A DNA stretch of 64,000 bases from Streptomyces sp. BA2 (GTDB lineage Bacteria; Actinomycetota; Actinomycetes; Streptomycetales; Streptomycetaceae), in NCBI RefSeq assembly GCF_009769735.1, contig NZ_WSRO01000002.1, forward strand, positions 3,050,001 through 3,114,000, in the 5' to 3' direction. The translations under genes were made by a program, and so were the position numbers. This document shows, in pieces, positions 25,607 through 33,351 of the stretch (the first letter of the stretch is position 1; each line of letters starts with the position of its first letter). Under the pieces are notes generated by a model. It did no database searches and had not been told where the DNA came from. It saw nothing but the letters and a program-made list of their open reading frames with translations.

Positions 25607-26356
25607 ATGACCAGCGAAGAGAGCCTCGGCCCCGTCCCGCTCCGCAAGGACAGGACAACGGTCCTCGGTTACCCGCGCGGTGACCTGCTGACCGTACTCA
25701 TCGGCATGCCGATCCTCGGTCTCCTGCTCGGCATCGCCCTGCCGCCCCTTGCCCGGTGGCTGGGTGATCTGCCGGTGCTGCCCTGGCGGGACGGCATCGC
25801 GCTCGTCGGCTCACTGGACAGGCCGTGGCATACGGCGATCGCGGTGGGCCTCGGCCTGGTCGTCGGGCTGCTCATCGCGGGCACGGACTACGACGAGACC
25901 CTCAAGGTGACGCTGACCGACCAGGAGTTGGTGGCCGACCTGCACGAACGGAAGCGGAGCATCGAACGCGCCCGCGTCTCGGCGGTGTTCCTGGACGGCA
26001 AGGAACTGGTGGTCCTGGACGAGTCGTCACGCGAGTTCACCCGCGGCGTCCACAAGACGGCGGCTCGGGCCCTGGCCAGGGCACTTCGCTCGCACGGCTA
26101 CCCGTGGCAGGAGGCCGACCCGCACGCGGCCCTGTTCCACCGCTGGATCCCCGGGGCTCCCGGTCTGCCCGCCGAGGCGCACGCGGTCCTCGTGGCGCGG
26201 AAGGCCGCCCTGAAGAACAAGGCAGCGGATGACGTCCGGGACCTCGCCGAGACGATGCAGGGTCTGGGGTACGTCGTACGGGACGAGGGCAAGGACCAGT
26301 ACTGGCGCCCGCTTGCGGTGGGGACGGACGAGAGGGGCGGCGCCGCCCGGGACTGA
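25607..26356 (+). CDS. YqeB-like membrane-anchored protein
   Basis: 249 residues. Two N-terminal membrane segments (about 29-50 and 78-100) are followed by a cytoplasmic domain with a short beta region (LKVTLTDQELVADL...VSAVFLDGKELVVLDESSREF) and helical C-terminus. The pattern resembles Bacillus YqeB, whose function is unknown. TAGCGT (25594-25599) lies seven bases before the ATG, a Streptomyces -10 pattern, which suggests a leaderless mRNA. Confidence 0.7.
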   Translation: MTSEESLGPVPLRKDRTTVLGYPRGDLLTVLIGMPILGLLLGIALPPLARWLGDLPVLPWRDGIALVGSLDRPWHTAIAVGLGLVVGLLIAGTDYDETLKVTLTDQELVADLHERKRSIERARVSAVFLDGKELVVLDESSREFTRGVHKTAARALARALRSHGYPWQEADPHAALFHRWIPGAPGLPAEAHAVLVARKAALKNKAADDVRDLAETMQGLGYVVRDEGKDQYWRPLAVGTDERGGAARD

Positions 26357-26379
26357 GCGCCACCGCCCCCGAAGGTCCG

Positions 26380-26417
26380 GCCCGGGGCCTGCCCGCCGCC
26401 CGGGGCCTGCCCGCCCG
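26380..26417. repeat. Two-copy tandem repeat between convergent genes
   Basis: GCCCGGGGCCTGCCCGC occurs twice in tandem between the YqeB-like gene and the convergent secreted-protein gene. No clear terminator stem is separable from it. Confidence 0.6.
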
Positions 26418-26912
26418 TCAGAAGACGAACGGCCCGGGTGCCTGCGCCGATGTGGCGTTGCAGGTCACGCTGATCCCGAGGACCACGACCTGCAGCGACT
26501 TGCCCTCCAGGCTGTCGCCGATGGCGACGGTCCCGTCGAGCGGTCCGGTGGACACCTCGCCGCCGGCCGGAATGGCCGGGTTGGAGCTGCCGGTGAAGGT
26601 GGTGGTGCCCGATCCGTTCTTGGTGAGCGTGAGCGTCGAGTCGACGGAGTTGGCGGCGATGTCGATGGGGGCGGTGATCGCCGACGTGGAGACGCTGATC
26701 GTCGCGGCGGTGCCGTCCTGAGTGGCCTTGAGTGTCGCCGTGCCCGAGCCGTACGACCCGCAGTCGAACGAGATGGTCGCGGTGTCCGGGGTGACCGCGG
26801 TGGCGGCGGGTGCCATCACCATGGCGCCCACGGCGACCAGTCCGACGCCCATCGCCGACCCGGCGCCAAGTCTGCGCTGCTGCCTGCCTATTGAGCGAAT
26901 GCCATGCCTCAT
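26418..26912 (-). CDS. Small secreted beta-rich protein of unknown function
   Basis: 164 residues from ATG 26912. A Sec signal peptide (basic start RSIGRQQRRLG, hydrophobic core, cleavage near ATA-VTP) precedes about 125 Thr/Ser/Gly-rich residues with alternating pattern, typical of a secreted beta-sandwich. Two Cys (FDCGSYG and SVTCNATS) probably pair. I do not recognise the family. Confidence 0.75.
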   Translation of the reverse strand: MRHGIRSIGRQQRRLGAGSAMGVGLVAVGAMVMAPAATAVTPDTATISFDCGSYGSGTATLKATQDGTAATISVSTSAITAPIDIAANSVDSTLTLTKNGSGTTTFTGSSNPAIPAGGEVSTGPLDGTVAIGDSLEGKSLQVVVLGISVTCNATSAQAPGPFVF

Positions 26913-27119
26913 GGGGGTCCTGCCTTCGAGTGGGGGGATTGCGGGGGGGGGAGTCGGGCGAACCGACAACCAGATCGCGCGACCTGACGGCCAGTCAGCG
27001 CCCTGTACCGCATTGAGGCATGACCCCCTGGAGACGACAAGAGCCACCCCCATGATTGTTGACATGCTACGGCCAATTCCGGCCGTGGCCGCCCGCGCTC
27101 ACGGACACCCGGGTGCAAA

Positions 27120-28088
27120 ATGGCGATCATGACCCCGCCGACCCAACCGACCCCGCCGACCCAACCGACCTCGCCGCAGACCTATCAGCCGGTCCTCGAC
27201 CGCATCGCGGCCGAGATCGAGGAGACGCCGGAGCGCGGCAGGCCCGCCGACTACATTCCGGCGCTCGCCGCGTGCGACCCGCGCAGGTTCGGCATGGCCG
27301 TCGCGGAGCCGGACGGCACGGTCTACGGAGTGGGCGACTGGCGGCAGCCGTTCTCCGCGCAGTCCATCACCAAGGTGTTCACCCTCGCGCTCGACCTGGC
27401 ACGCGAGGGCGACGCCCTGTGGGACCACGTGGGCCGCGAGCCGTCCGGCAACCCCTTCAACTCGCTCGTGCAGCTGGAGTACGAGAACGGCATCCCGCGC
27501 AATCCCTTCATCAACGCGGGCGCGCTCGTCGTCACCGACCGCCTCCAGACCCAGACGGGAGACGCGGCGGGGGCACTCCTCGGCTTCCTGCGCGCGGAGA
27601 GCGGCAACGACCGGCTCGCCATCAACGAAGCCGTCGCCGCCTCCGAGTCCGCGCACGGGGACCGCAACGCCGCGCTCGGGCACTTCATGGCGTCGTACGG
27701 AAACATCGGCAACCCGGTGCCGGTACTCCTGAACCAGTACTTCCGCCAGTGCTCCGTAGAAGCCTCGTGCGCCGACCTCGCCCTGGCCACCGGCTTCCTC
27801 GCCCGCCACGGCATCCGAGCCGACGGCACCCGCCTGCTCAGCCGCAGCCAGGCCAAGCAGGTCAACGCGATCATGCTGACCTGCGGGACGTACGACGCGG
27901 CGGGCGACTTCGCCTACCGCGTGGGGCTGCCCGGCAAGAGCGGCGTGGGCGGCGGCATCATCGCCGTCGTACCCGGCCACTGCACGCTCTGCGTCTGGAG
28001 CCCGGGTCTGGACGAACGGGGCAACTCGGTGTCGGGGGTGGTGGCGCTCGACCGCTTCACGACACTGACGGGCCTATCGGTGTTCTGA
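27120..28088 (+). CDS. glsA: Glutaminase A
   Basis: 322 residues from ATG 27120 (ATG 27129 is also possible). A short Pro/Thr repeat at the N-terminus is followed by the serine-dependent glutaminase core: ADYIPALA, the Ser-xx-Lys pair in FSAQSITKVF, NPFNSLVQLEYENGIPRNPFINAGA, and GKSGVGGGIIAVVPG. It hydrolyses glutamine to glutamate and ammonia. Its last 175 bases lie opposite the 3' part of a minus-strand secreted ORF. Confidence 0.92.
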   Translation: MAIMTPPTQPTPPTQPTSPQTYQPVLDRIAAEIEETPERGRPADYIPALAACDPRRFGMAVAEPDGTVYGVGDWRQPFSAQSITKVFTLALDLAREGDALWDHVGREPSGNPFNSLVQLEYENGIPRNPFINAGALVVTDRLQTQTGDAAGALLGFLRAESGNDRLAINEAVAASESAHGDRNAALGHFMASYGNIGNPVPVLLNQYFRQCSVEASCADLALATGFLARHGIRADGTRLLSRSQAKQVNAIMLTCGTYDAAGDFAYRVGLPGKSGVGGGIIAVVPGHCTLCVWSPGLDERGNSVSGVVALDRFTTLTGLSVF

Positions 28089-28315
28089 AACGACTGCCCC
28101 GACTGCCCCGACGTGCGCTCGACGCCCTTCAGGGCGATCTCGCCGACGATGTGGGCGGCGGGCTGGATCGACTCGCGCGGGGTGAGGTGCGGGGCGTCGG
28201 GGGGCCGGGGAGGGAGTTCGGCCGTGTCGGCGAACGCCGCCGCCGTCGGCAGAGCGACGGCGGCAAGCGCTGCGACCACGATCGCGAGGGCCCTCAGGCG
28301 GACGCGGGTGGGCAT
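27914..28315 (-). CDS. Putative small secreted protein, 3' half antisense to glutaminase
   Basis: 133 residues. Residues 1-30 form a convincing signal peptide (basic start, hydrophobic core, cleavage at AFA-DTA). The next 50 residues are Pro-rich, then the frame runs antisense through the end of the glutaminase gene. It starts 30 bases after the stop of the secreted repeat protein on the same strand. The N-terminal part looks genuine. The C-terminal part may be read-through into opposite-strand sequence after loss of an original stop. Confidence 0.45.
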   Translation of the reverse strand: MPTRVRLRALAIVVAALAAVALPTAAAFADTAELPPRPPDAPHLTPRESIQPAAHIVGEIALKGVERTSGQSGQSFQNTDRPVSVVKRSSATTPDTELPRSSRPGLQTQSVQWPGTTAMMPPPTPLLPGSPTR

Positions 28316-28345
28316 GATCTTTTCCTCGGCGTGCTCGGCCCTGGG

Positions 28346-29197
28346 TCAGGCGGCCGGGAGGGGAGCGGGGACGGGGGCCGGGACGGCATCACTACCGGGC
28401 TTGACCGGGTCGACATCCGGCTTGGGCTTGGGCTTCTGCTCGTCGGGCTTCACCGTGTCGGTGCCGGTGTCCTCGTCGGGCCGGGGCTGCGGGTCCGGCT
28501 TGATGTCGTCGGTGTCCGGGGTGGGCTCGGGGTCGGGCCGCACGTCGTCGTCCGGCTGGGGCTGCGGGTCCGGTGCGCCCTGTCCGGCGTCGTCGAGCCA
28601 GGACTTGAGCTGGCCGTCGGGCTGGAGGGCGACGTGCAGGCCGTTGTTCTGCCCGTAGGCGGCGCGCCCGTTCGCGTCGAGGGAGCCGAGCTTGGCGCCG
28701 GCGCCGAAGAAGTCGGCCTGGTAGTGGCTGGCGGACAGCTTGTAGATCTTCGCGGTGGAACCGTCGGCGAGGGTCGGCGATGCGATGAGGACCCGCTTGT
28801 TCGGGGTCGGCTTCGGGTTGGGCTTCGGCTTGGCCTTGTCCATCCAGGAGGTGAGCGAGCCGCCCGGGGTGAGCTTGATGTGCAGACCGTTGTGGTTGGC
28901 GTAGGCGTTCTTGCCGTTGGCGATGAGGGTGCCGCCCTTGGGGCCGAGGACGACGGCCTTGGCCTTGTTCTTGCCGAGCTTGTACACCTTGGCGGTGGAG
29001 CCGTCGCGCAGCTTGACCGTCTTGGCCTTCTTCGGCTTCTTGGCCTTGGAGAACGCGACGGACTCGGCACTGACACTCACGCCGGCCGGCGCCTGCGGCC
29101 CGGTGGCGGCCATCGCCCCGGAGGCGGCTCCGAGGCTGATGCCTGCGGTGGCGACGACGGCGATGGCGGTGGTGCGCAGGGTGCGGGCGGTACGCAT
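28346..29197 (-). CDS. Secreted protein with two internal repeats and acidic proline-rich tail
   Basis: 283 residues. Signal peptide residues 1-31 (AMA-ATG). Two homologous blocks of about 58 residues follow, each with (L)xDGSTAK(V/I)YKL at the start, NGLH(I/V) in the middle and L(T/K)SW(M/L)D at the end, joined by a Lys/Pro linker. The last 75 residues are a Pro/Asp/Glu/Lys tail that could span the peptidoglycan. No anchor motif is visible. Function unknown; the duplicated module suggests a binding role. Confidence 0.8.
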   Translation of the reverse strand: MRTARTLRTTAIAVVATAGISLGAASGAMAATGPQAPAGVSVSAESVAFSKAKKPKKAKTVKLRDGSTAKVYKLGKNKAKAVVLGPKGGTLIANGKNAYANHNGLHIKLTPGGSLTSWMDKAKPKPNPKPTPNKRVLIASPTLADGSTAKIYKLSASHYQADFFGAGAKLGSLDANGRAAYGQNNGLHVALQPDGQLKSWLDDAGQGAPDPQPQPDDDVRPDPEPTPDTDDIKPDPQPRPDEDTGTDTVKPDEQKPKPKPDVDPVKPGSDAVPAPVPAPLPAA

Positions 29198-29380
29198 GAT
29201 GGGGCCCTCTCGGGTCGATTCCAGGATGTGTGTCGAGATGCGCGTCGTCCGCTCGGTCCCGGTGGGATCGCTCGCGGCGACATCTACGAAGTTACGGATC
29301 TCACATCAAAGAACCCCATAGGTGATGTAACGGACACCAGGCGCATCGATCGCAAAATACGCACTTCTGGAAACGTTTAA

Positions 29381-29395
29381 CCGCAAAATTTGCGG
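29381..29395. promoter_or_regulatory. Palindrome in an AT-richer intergenic pocket
   Basis: CCGCAAA-A-TTTGCGG lies between rnpB's 3' end and the start of the secreted repeat protein gene. The 29290-29400 stretch is visibly AT-richer than its surroundings. It may be the rnpB terminator or part of a promoter for the minus-strand secreted protein gene. Confidence 0.4.
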
Positions 29396-29433
29396 CCAGG
29401 CGCGAGAAGCCCCGAAGGGGGAGGGAAGGGAAG

Positions 29434-29852
29434 CGGCAGACGAGTCGGGCTGTACGCCGGGTTCTGTCGCCCGGTCGCCTCGCGGCGGCCGGGGAGACGG
29501 CCATCCATCTAGGGTCCGCATTGCTGCGGGCCTCGTGCGGTCTACCCGCGGACTCGGGCGGGCAGCCCTCGATCGTCCGCGCAGGGTCCTGTCTCCAGGG
29601 CCCCTCTTGACCTTGCTCCAGGTGGGGTTTACCTAGCCGCCTGAGTCACCTCAGGCGCTGGTGGTCTCTTACACCACCGTTTCACCCTTACCGGAGACCG
29701 AAGCCTCCGGCGGTCTGTTTTCTGTGGCACTGTCCCGCGGGTCACCCCGGGTGGCCGTTAGCCACCACCTTGCCCTGTGGAGCCCGGACGTTCCTCGGGA
29801 AGAGCCCCTGGTGAGGGGAGCTTCACGCGGCCGTCCGCCCGGCTCGTCTGCC
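29434..29852 (-). ncRNA. rnpB: RNase P RNA (type A)
   Basis: On the minus strand the 5' arm GGCAGACGAGCC pairs with the 3' arm GACTCGTCTGCC to form P1. Between them are the hallmark conserved segments: GAGGAACGTCCGGGCTCCAC (CR-I), the ACAGAAAACAGACCGCC region with GGTAAGGGTGAAACGG (CR-II/III area), GAGACCACCAGCG, and the 3' AGATGGATGGCC...GACAGAACCCGG block (CR-V). Length of about 419 nt suits an actinobacterial type A RNA. It is the catalytic RNA that matures tRNA 5' ends. TAGCAT (29863-29868) is a plausible -10, placing the promoter inside the upstream EamA gene. Confidence 0.95.
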
Positions 29853-30750
29853 GTGTCGACCATGCTACCCGGCGTGTGCCCGACCTCCGGCCCGGAGCGG
29901 AGGACGACGTCGCCAGGAACGAGCCCGCCAGGATGAGCGTGAAGGCCGCCGCGATGCCCGCCGTCAGGGGTTCGGAGAGGAAAGCGACGCCTGCCGCCAC
30001 CGCCACCGCCGGGTTCACGTAGGTGAAGACCACCGCTCGCGTCGGGCCCGCCTCGCGGATGAGTTCCAGGAAGACCACGAAGGCCAGGGCCGTGCAGATG
30101 ACGCCGAGGCCCGCGAGGGAGGCCAGCGTCGGGGCGTCCGGGACGGCGGTGGGCCAGGTCAGCGCCGCCGGTACGGCGTACACCACGGCCGCCAGGGTCA
30201 GGCAGGGTGCGATCAGTTGGAGCGTGGGGACCGCCTTGAGGTGGCGGGCCACGATCAGGGGCGCGATCGCGTAGCCGAGCGCCGTGAGCAGGACCTCCGT
30301 GAGGGACCAGGCGTCCCCGCCGGTGAGGTGCGGGATGGTCAGGACCGCGACTCCGCCGAGACCGAGGCCGAGACCCGCCAGGCGGCGCGCGCCGAGCCGC
30401 TCCGCGTCGCCGAAGAAGCGGGCCAGGACGGCGCCGATGATCGGTACGGCCGCGATCAGCAGGCCCGCCGTGGAGCTGGAGAGGCGGCGCTCCGCATCCG
30501 TCAGGGTCCACCAGGGGCCCAGGATCTCGATGCAGGCGAAGGCCAGCATCGGCTTCCAGTGGGTGCGCAGGACGCGGGTGAGGCCCCCTTGCCGCAGGGC
30601 GAACGGCAGCAGCAGCGCGGCGCCGAGCGCGCAGCGGGTGAAGACCACCATCGAGGGTGAGAGGTCTTCGACCGCCACTTTGATCATCAGGTACGGGATG
30701 CCCCAGAGGACGCCCATCAGGGAGAAGAGGAACCAGCCGCGTGCAGTCAT
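29758..30750 (-). CDS. EamA-family transporter
   Basis: 330 residues, ten predicted membrane segments forming two EamA repeats (GVLWGIPYLMIKVA at the start of the first; ALAFVVFLELIREAGPTRAVVFTYVNP in the second). It should export a small metabolite. The membrane core ends near residue 283. The remaining 47 hydrophilic residues are translated from DNA that includes the rnpB promoter and the first 95 bases of rnpB on the same strand. It follows the AraC gene by 19 bases. Confidence 0.87.
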   Translation of the reverse strand: MTARGWFLFSLMGVLWGIPYLMIKVAVEDLSPSMVVFTRCALGAALLLPFALRQGGLTRVLRTHWKPMLAFACIEILGPWWTLTDAERRLSSSTAGLLIAAVPIIGAVLARFFGDAERLGARRLAGLGLGLGGVAVLTIPHLTGGDAWSLTEVLLTALGYAIAPLIVARHLKAVPTLQLIAPCLTLAAVVYAVPAALTWPTAVPDAPTLASLAGLGVICTALAFVVFLELIREAGPTRAVVFTYVNPAVAVAAGVAFLSEPLTAGIAAAFTLILAGSFLATSSSAPGRRSGTRRVAWSTRQTSRADGRVKLPSPGALPEERPGSTGQGGG

Positions 30751-30769
30751 GCGGGCAGTTTCCGGCCGT

Positions 30770-31669
30770 TCAGCGCCCGCCGTCTTGAACGCTGTTGCGG
30801 TACGCGGCCGGGGTCACCCCTAGGACGCGGCGGAACCACCGGGTCAGGTGCGCCTGATCGGCGAAGCCCACCAGGGAAGCCGCCTCCGCGGGCCGCAGCC
30901 CCGCGTCGAGGAGTCCGCGCGCCCGGGTCACGCGGTGCTGGGCGAGCCAGGCGTACGGCGGCATCCCCGTCGACGTACGGAAGGCGCGCAGGAGTTGGTA
31001 GCGGGAGAGGCCGAGGGGCGCCGCCAGTTCGGCGAGGGACGGCGGGGCGAGGAGTTCGTCGGCCAGCCGGTCGCGTACGGCGCGGGCGATGCGGTCGGCG
31101 CCGGGCACCGTGTCGCACAGGAGCCGGGCGCCGCCGTGTCTGCGGGCGAGGGCGGTGAGCAGCCAGGGCAGACGCGACTCTGTCTCCAACGGGTCCAAGG
31201 GGTTCAAGGGGTTCAACGAGTCCAACGGGCCGGGGCCGCCGCTGAGTTCGGTGTGCGCCCTGCGCAGGGCTGCGGCCAGCTCGGGGTCGTTCAGGACCGG
31301 GTCACGGAAGTTCGGTGCGGTCAGGGTGCCGTCGGCCAGGAGGTGCGGCGCCGGGTACATCGCCCGGTACGCGTATCCGCCCTGGCGCCCCGGGCCGCCG
31401 GTGTGCACCTCGCCCGGGGCGAGCACGACGATGCTCCCCGGTCCCACGTCGAGCCGTCCGCCCCGGTAGTCGATGACCTCGGAGCCGCCGACGCAGACGC
31501 CCACGGTGAACTCCTCGTGGTAGTGCGGGGCGTAGCGGTGGCGGTCGAAGCGGGCAGTGAGGAGGTCCAGGGGCGGGCCGCCCCCCGGGCCGAGGGAGGC
31601 GCGGGTCCACACGGCGTGCTCCCCGCCACCGCCACCGCCACCGCTGCCGTGCATCGTTCCCGCGCTCAT
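30770..31669 (-). CDS. AraC-family transcriptional regulator
   Basis: 299 residues. An N-terminal cupin-type sensor domain (RYAPHYHEEFTVGVCVGG, GSIVVLAPGEVHTG) is followed by two C-terminal helix-turn-helix units (SLAELAAPLGLSRYQLLRAF and PAEAASLVGFADQAHLTRWFRRVLG). A Gly run near residue 10 and a Pro-Leu-Asn/Asp repeat in the linker (about 153-166) come from tandem DNA repeats. It probably controls the adjacent EamA exporter, a common pairing. Confidence 0.9.
   Translation of the reverse strand: MSAGTMHGSGGGGGGGEHAVWTRASLGPGGGPPLDLLTARFDRHRYAPHYHEEFTVGVCVGGSEVIDYRGGRLDVGPGSIVVLAPGEVHTGGPGRQGGYAYRAMYPAPHLLADGTLTAPNFRDPVLNDPELAAALRRAHTELSGGPGPLDSLNPLNPLDPLETESRLPWLLTALARRHGGARLLCDTVPGADRIARAVRDRLADELLAPPSLAELAAPLGLSRYQLLRAFRTSTGMPPYAWLAQHRVTRARGLLDAGLRPAEAASLVGFADQAHLTRWFRRVLGVTPAAYRNSVQDGGR
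31186..31232. repeat. Imperfect GGGTTCAAG-type tandem repeat in the araC linker
   Basis: About five nonamer-like units (GGGTCCAA, GGGGTTCAA, GAGTCCAA) give the repeated Pro-Leu-Asn/Asp linker between the sensor and DNA-binding domains of the AraC-family protein. Confidence 0.75.
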
Positions 31670-31732
31670 GCCGCTCCCCCGTCGTCGCCTCTCAGGGGTG
31701 CAACGCCGGGGACGCCCGGGAACCTTCCGTGG

Positions 31733-32311
31733 TCAGTCGAACTCCGCGGTCTCCAGCTCGAAGCCGAACGGTTCGGGGAGAGCCACCGCCTTGCCGAAGG
31801 GGAGCGTGCAGTGCTCGCGGTAGTCGTCGCCTTCCGGGTCGCGGAACAGCGTCATCGAGGAGCCCTCACGGTCGATGAGCAGGTAGAGGGGGATACCGCC
31901 GCGTGCGTAGCAGCGCCGCTTGGCCTCGCGGTCCCTCTGCGGCTTGGTGGAGGTGACCTCGACGACCAGAGCGACACCCTCGCAGGGCATCCAGGGATCG
32001 GCTCCTCGGAAGAGCTGCAGCTCCCTGGGAGCGAACGTACAGTCCGGGATGGCGTGGTTCTCCGGGCAGCTGCCCCCGCCCTTCAGCTTCAGGCCCTTGT
32101 TCCCCGAGAACTGCATGTCGGTCCTGGAACGCCTGATCACCTGGCTCAGGATCAGGCTGAGGCAGTCCTCGTGGTCCCCGTCCGGCGGCGGCGTCACGAC
32201 GATCTCCCCCTCGATCAGTTCCGCCCGGAAACCCTCCGGGGTGTCCAGGGCCAGGAAGCCCTCCAGGAGGACCTCTGCCTGGGTGAGCGACTCGTGTGCC
32301 ATGGCGGCCAT
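31733..32311 (-). CDS. Uma2-family endonuclease-fold protein
   Basis: 192 residues from ATG 32311, with GGAAGGGG upstream; an ATG at 32302 and one at 32350 are alternatives. PD-(D/E)XK-type core: ELIEGEIVVTPPPDGDHE, VPDCTFAPRE-like Asp (IPDCTFAP) and VALVVEVTS with the Glu-x-x-Ser strand, then KRRCYARGGIPLYLLID. The family is abundant in Streptomyces and cyanobacteria, often as single genes; its biological role is unsettled. Confidence 0.85.
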   Translation of the reverse strand: MAAMAHESLTQAEVLLEGFLALDTPEGFRAELIEGEIVVTPPPDGDHEDCLSLILSQVIRRSRTDMQFSGNKGLKLKGGGSCPENHAIPDCTFAPRELQLFRGADPWMPCEGVALVVEVTSTKPQRDREAKRRCYARGGIPLYLLIDREGSSMTLFRDPEGDDYREHCTLPFGKAVALPEPFGFELETAEFD

Positions 32312-32457
32312 GTCACGCCCCTTCCTCGGTCGCTCGCCAGACTGGGACATCGCTTGATCCGCCGTCCAGAGATCGGGAGTTGTTCCCTCGATCGTGGCAC
32401 AGGATCACGGGTGGCCGTCAGGCTTCGCCCGCCCGGCGGGTCCCCGCCCGTCGTCGC

Positions 32458-32488
32458 TTGACCTTGCCGCAGCGTCAACGTTTCTACT
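32458..32488 (+). promoter_or_regulatory. MerR-type promoter with 19-bp spacer
   Basis: TTGACC (-35, 32458-32463) and TCTACT (-10, 32483-32488) are separated by 19 bases, the elongated spacing MerR regulators correct by twisting DNA. A TTGAC...GTCAA dyad (32458-32462 and 32474-32478) occupies the spacer. The expected start point about seven bases downstream coincides with the ATG at 32495, predicting a leaderless mRNA and autoregulation. Confidence 0.7.
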
Positions 32489-32531
32489 GGCCTCATGAAC
32501 GGGATGCGTACGGCCTCATGAACGGGATGCG
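32489..32531. repeat. 23-bp-period tandem duplication at the merR start
   Basis: GGCCTCATGAACGGGATGCG occurs at 32489-32508 and again at 32512-32531. Because the period is not a multiple of three, the two ATG codons are in different frames. Confidence 0.95.
32495..32521 (+). CDS. Possible leader peptide MNGMRTAS overlapping merR
   Basis: Eight codons from ATG 32495, the first ATG of the duplicated block. Its TGA (32519-32521) overlaps the regulator's ATG (32518) as ATGA, the usual arrangement for translational coupling. It also lies at the predicted transcription start. Coding is inferred from geometry only. Confidence 0.4.
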   Translation: MNGMRTAS

Positions 32532-33351
32532 GATCGGCGAGCTCGCCGGGATCGTCGGTGTCACCACTCGGGCCATCAGGCACTATCACCACCTCGGGCT
32601 GCTGCCCGAGCCCGAGCGGCGGGCCAACGGCTACCGGGAGTACGGGCTGCGGCACGCCGTCGTGCTCGCGCGGATCCGGCGGCTCACCGAGCTGGGGCTC
32701 GGCCTCGCCGAGGTGCGGGACGTCCTCGCGGACGACGCGGGGCGCGAGCTCGCCGAGGTGCTCGCCGAGCTGGACGCGGACCTCGCACGCCAGGAGGACG
32801 CGATCCGCGAACGGCGGGAGCGGCTGCGGGTCCTGCTGGGGGACGCGGAGCGCGGGCAGCTGTCCGCCGAGGGGCCCGTCTCGCCCGAACTGGGCGCGTT
32901 CTTCGCCGAGATGGCCCGCTCCACCGCGGACCGCGAGGGGCCGGAGTCCGCGATGGCCGCGAAGGACCGGGAGCTGCTCGCCCTGATCGACACGACAGCG
33001 ACCCCGGAGGACCGGGACAGGCTCCTTGCCGCGATGCGCCCGGCCCTGACCACTCCGGGGGCGGTGGAGCGCGCGCACGAGGTGTACGCCCTGCTCGACG
33101 CGCTCGCGGACGCCGACCTCGCCGATCCGCGTACGGAGGCGGCCGTGGACGAGGCCGCCGGGGCGCTCGCCGGAGCGCTGCCCGACTCCCTCCTGGAGGA
33201 GCTGGGCACCGAGGGCGTACGGGCTGTGGCCGACGGGATCGGCAGCGGCGACGACCGGTTCCTCGAAGCGTTCTTCTCCGACTTCGCCCCCGCCCAGGCG
33301 GAGGCCGTGCGCCGCGCCATGCGGCTGCTCATCGAGCGGGGCGCGCGGTGA
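32518..33351 (+). CDS. MerR-family transcriptional regulator
   Basis: 277 residues (or 274 from ATG 32527). N-terminal winged helix: MRIGELAGIVGVTTRAIRHYHHLGLLPEPERRANGYREYG, with a following dimerisation coiled coil (ADLARQEDAIRERRERL). The 170-residue C-terminal domain is Ala/Glu-rich and helical, without metal-binding cysteines, so it probably senses an organic ligand. It overlaps the downstream membrane-protein gene by GTGA and is likely co-transcribed with it. Confidence 0.9.
   Translation: MNGMRIGELAGIVGVTTRAIRHYHHLGLLPEPERRANGYREYGLRHAVVLARIRRLTELGLGLAEVRDVLADDAGRELAEVLAELDADLARQEDAIRERRERLRVLLGDAERGQLSAEGPVSPELGAFFAEMARSTADREGPESAMAAKDRELLALIDTTATPEDRDRLLAAMRPALTTPGAVERAHEVYALLDALADADLADPRTEAAVDEAAGALAGALPDSLLEELGTEGVRAVADGIGSGDDRFLEAFFSDFAPAQAEAVRRAMRLLIERGAR

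Noticed and set aside
27056..29380. A 774-codon plus-strand frame across glutaminase and beyond
   Set aside because: Overlaps glsA in another frame and the secreted repeat protein; composition is that of a shadow frame.
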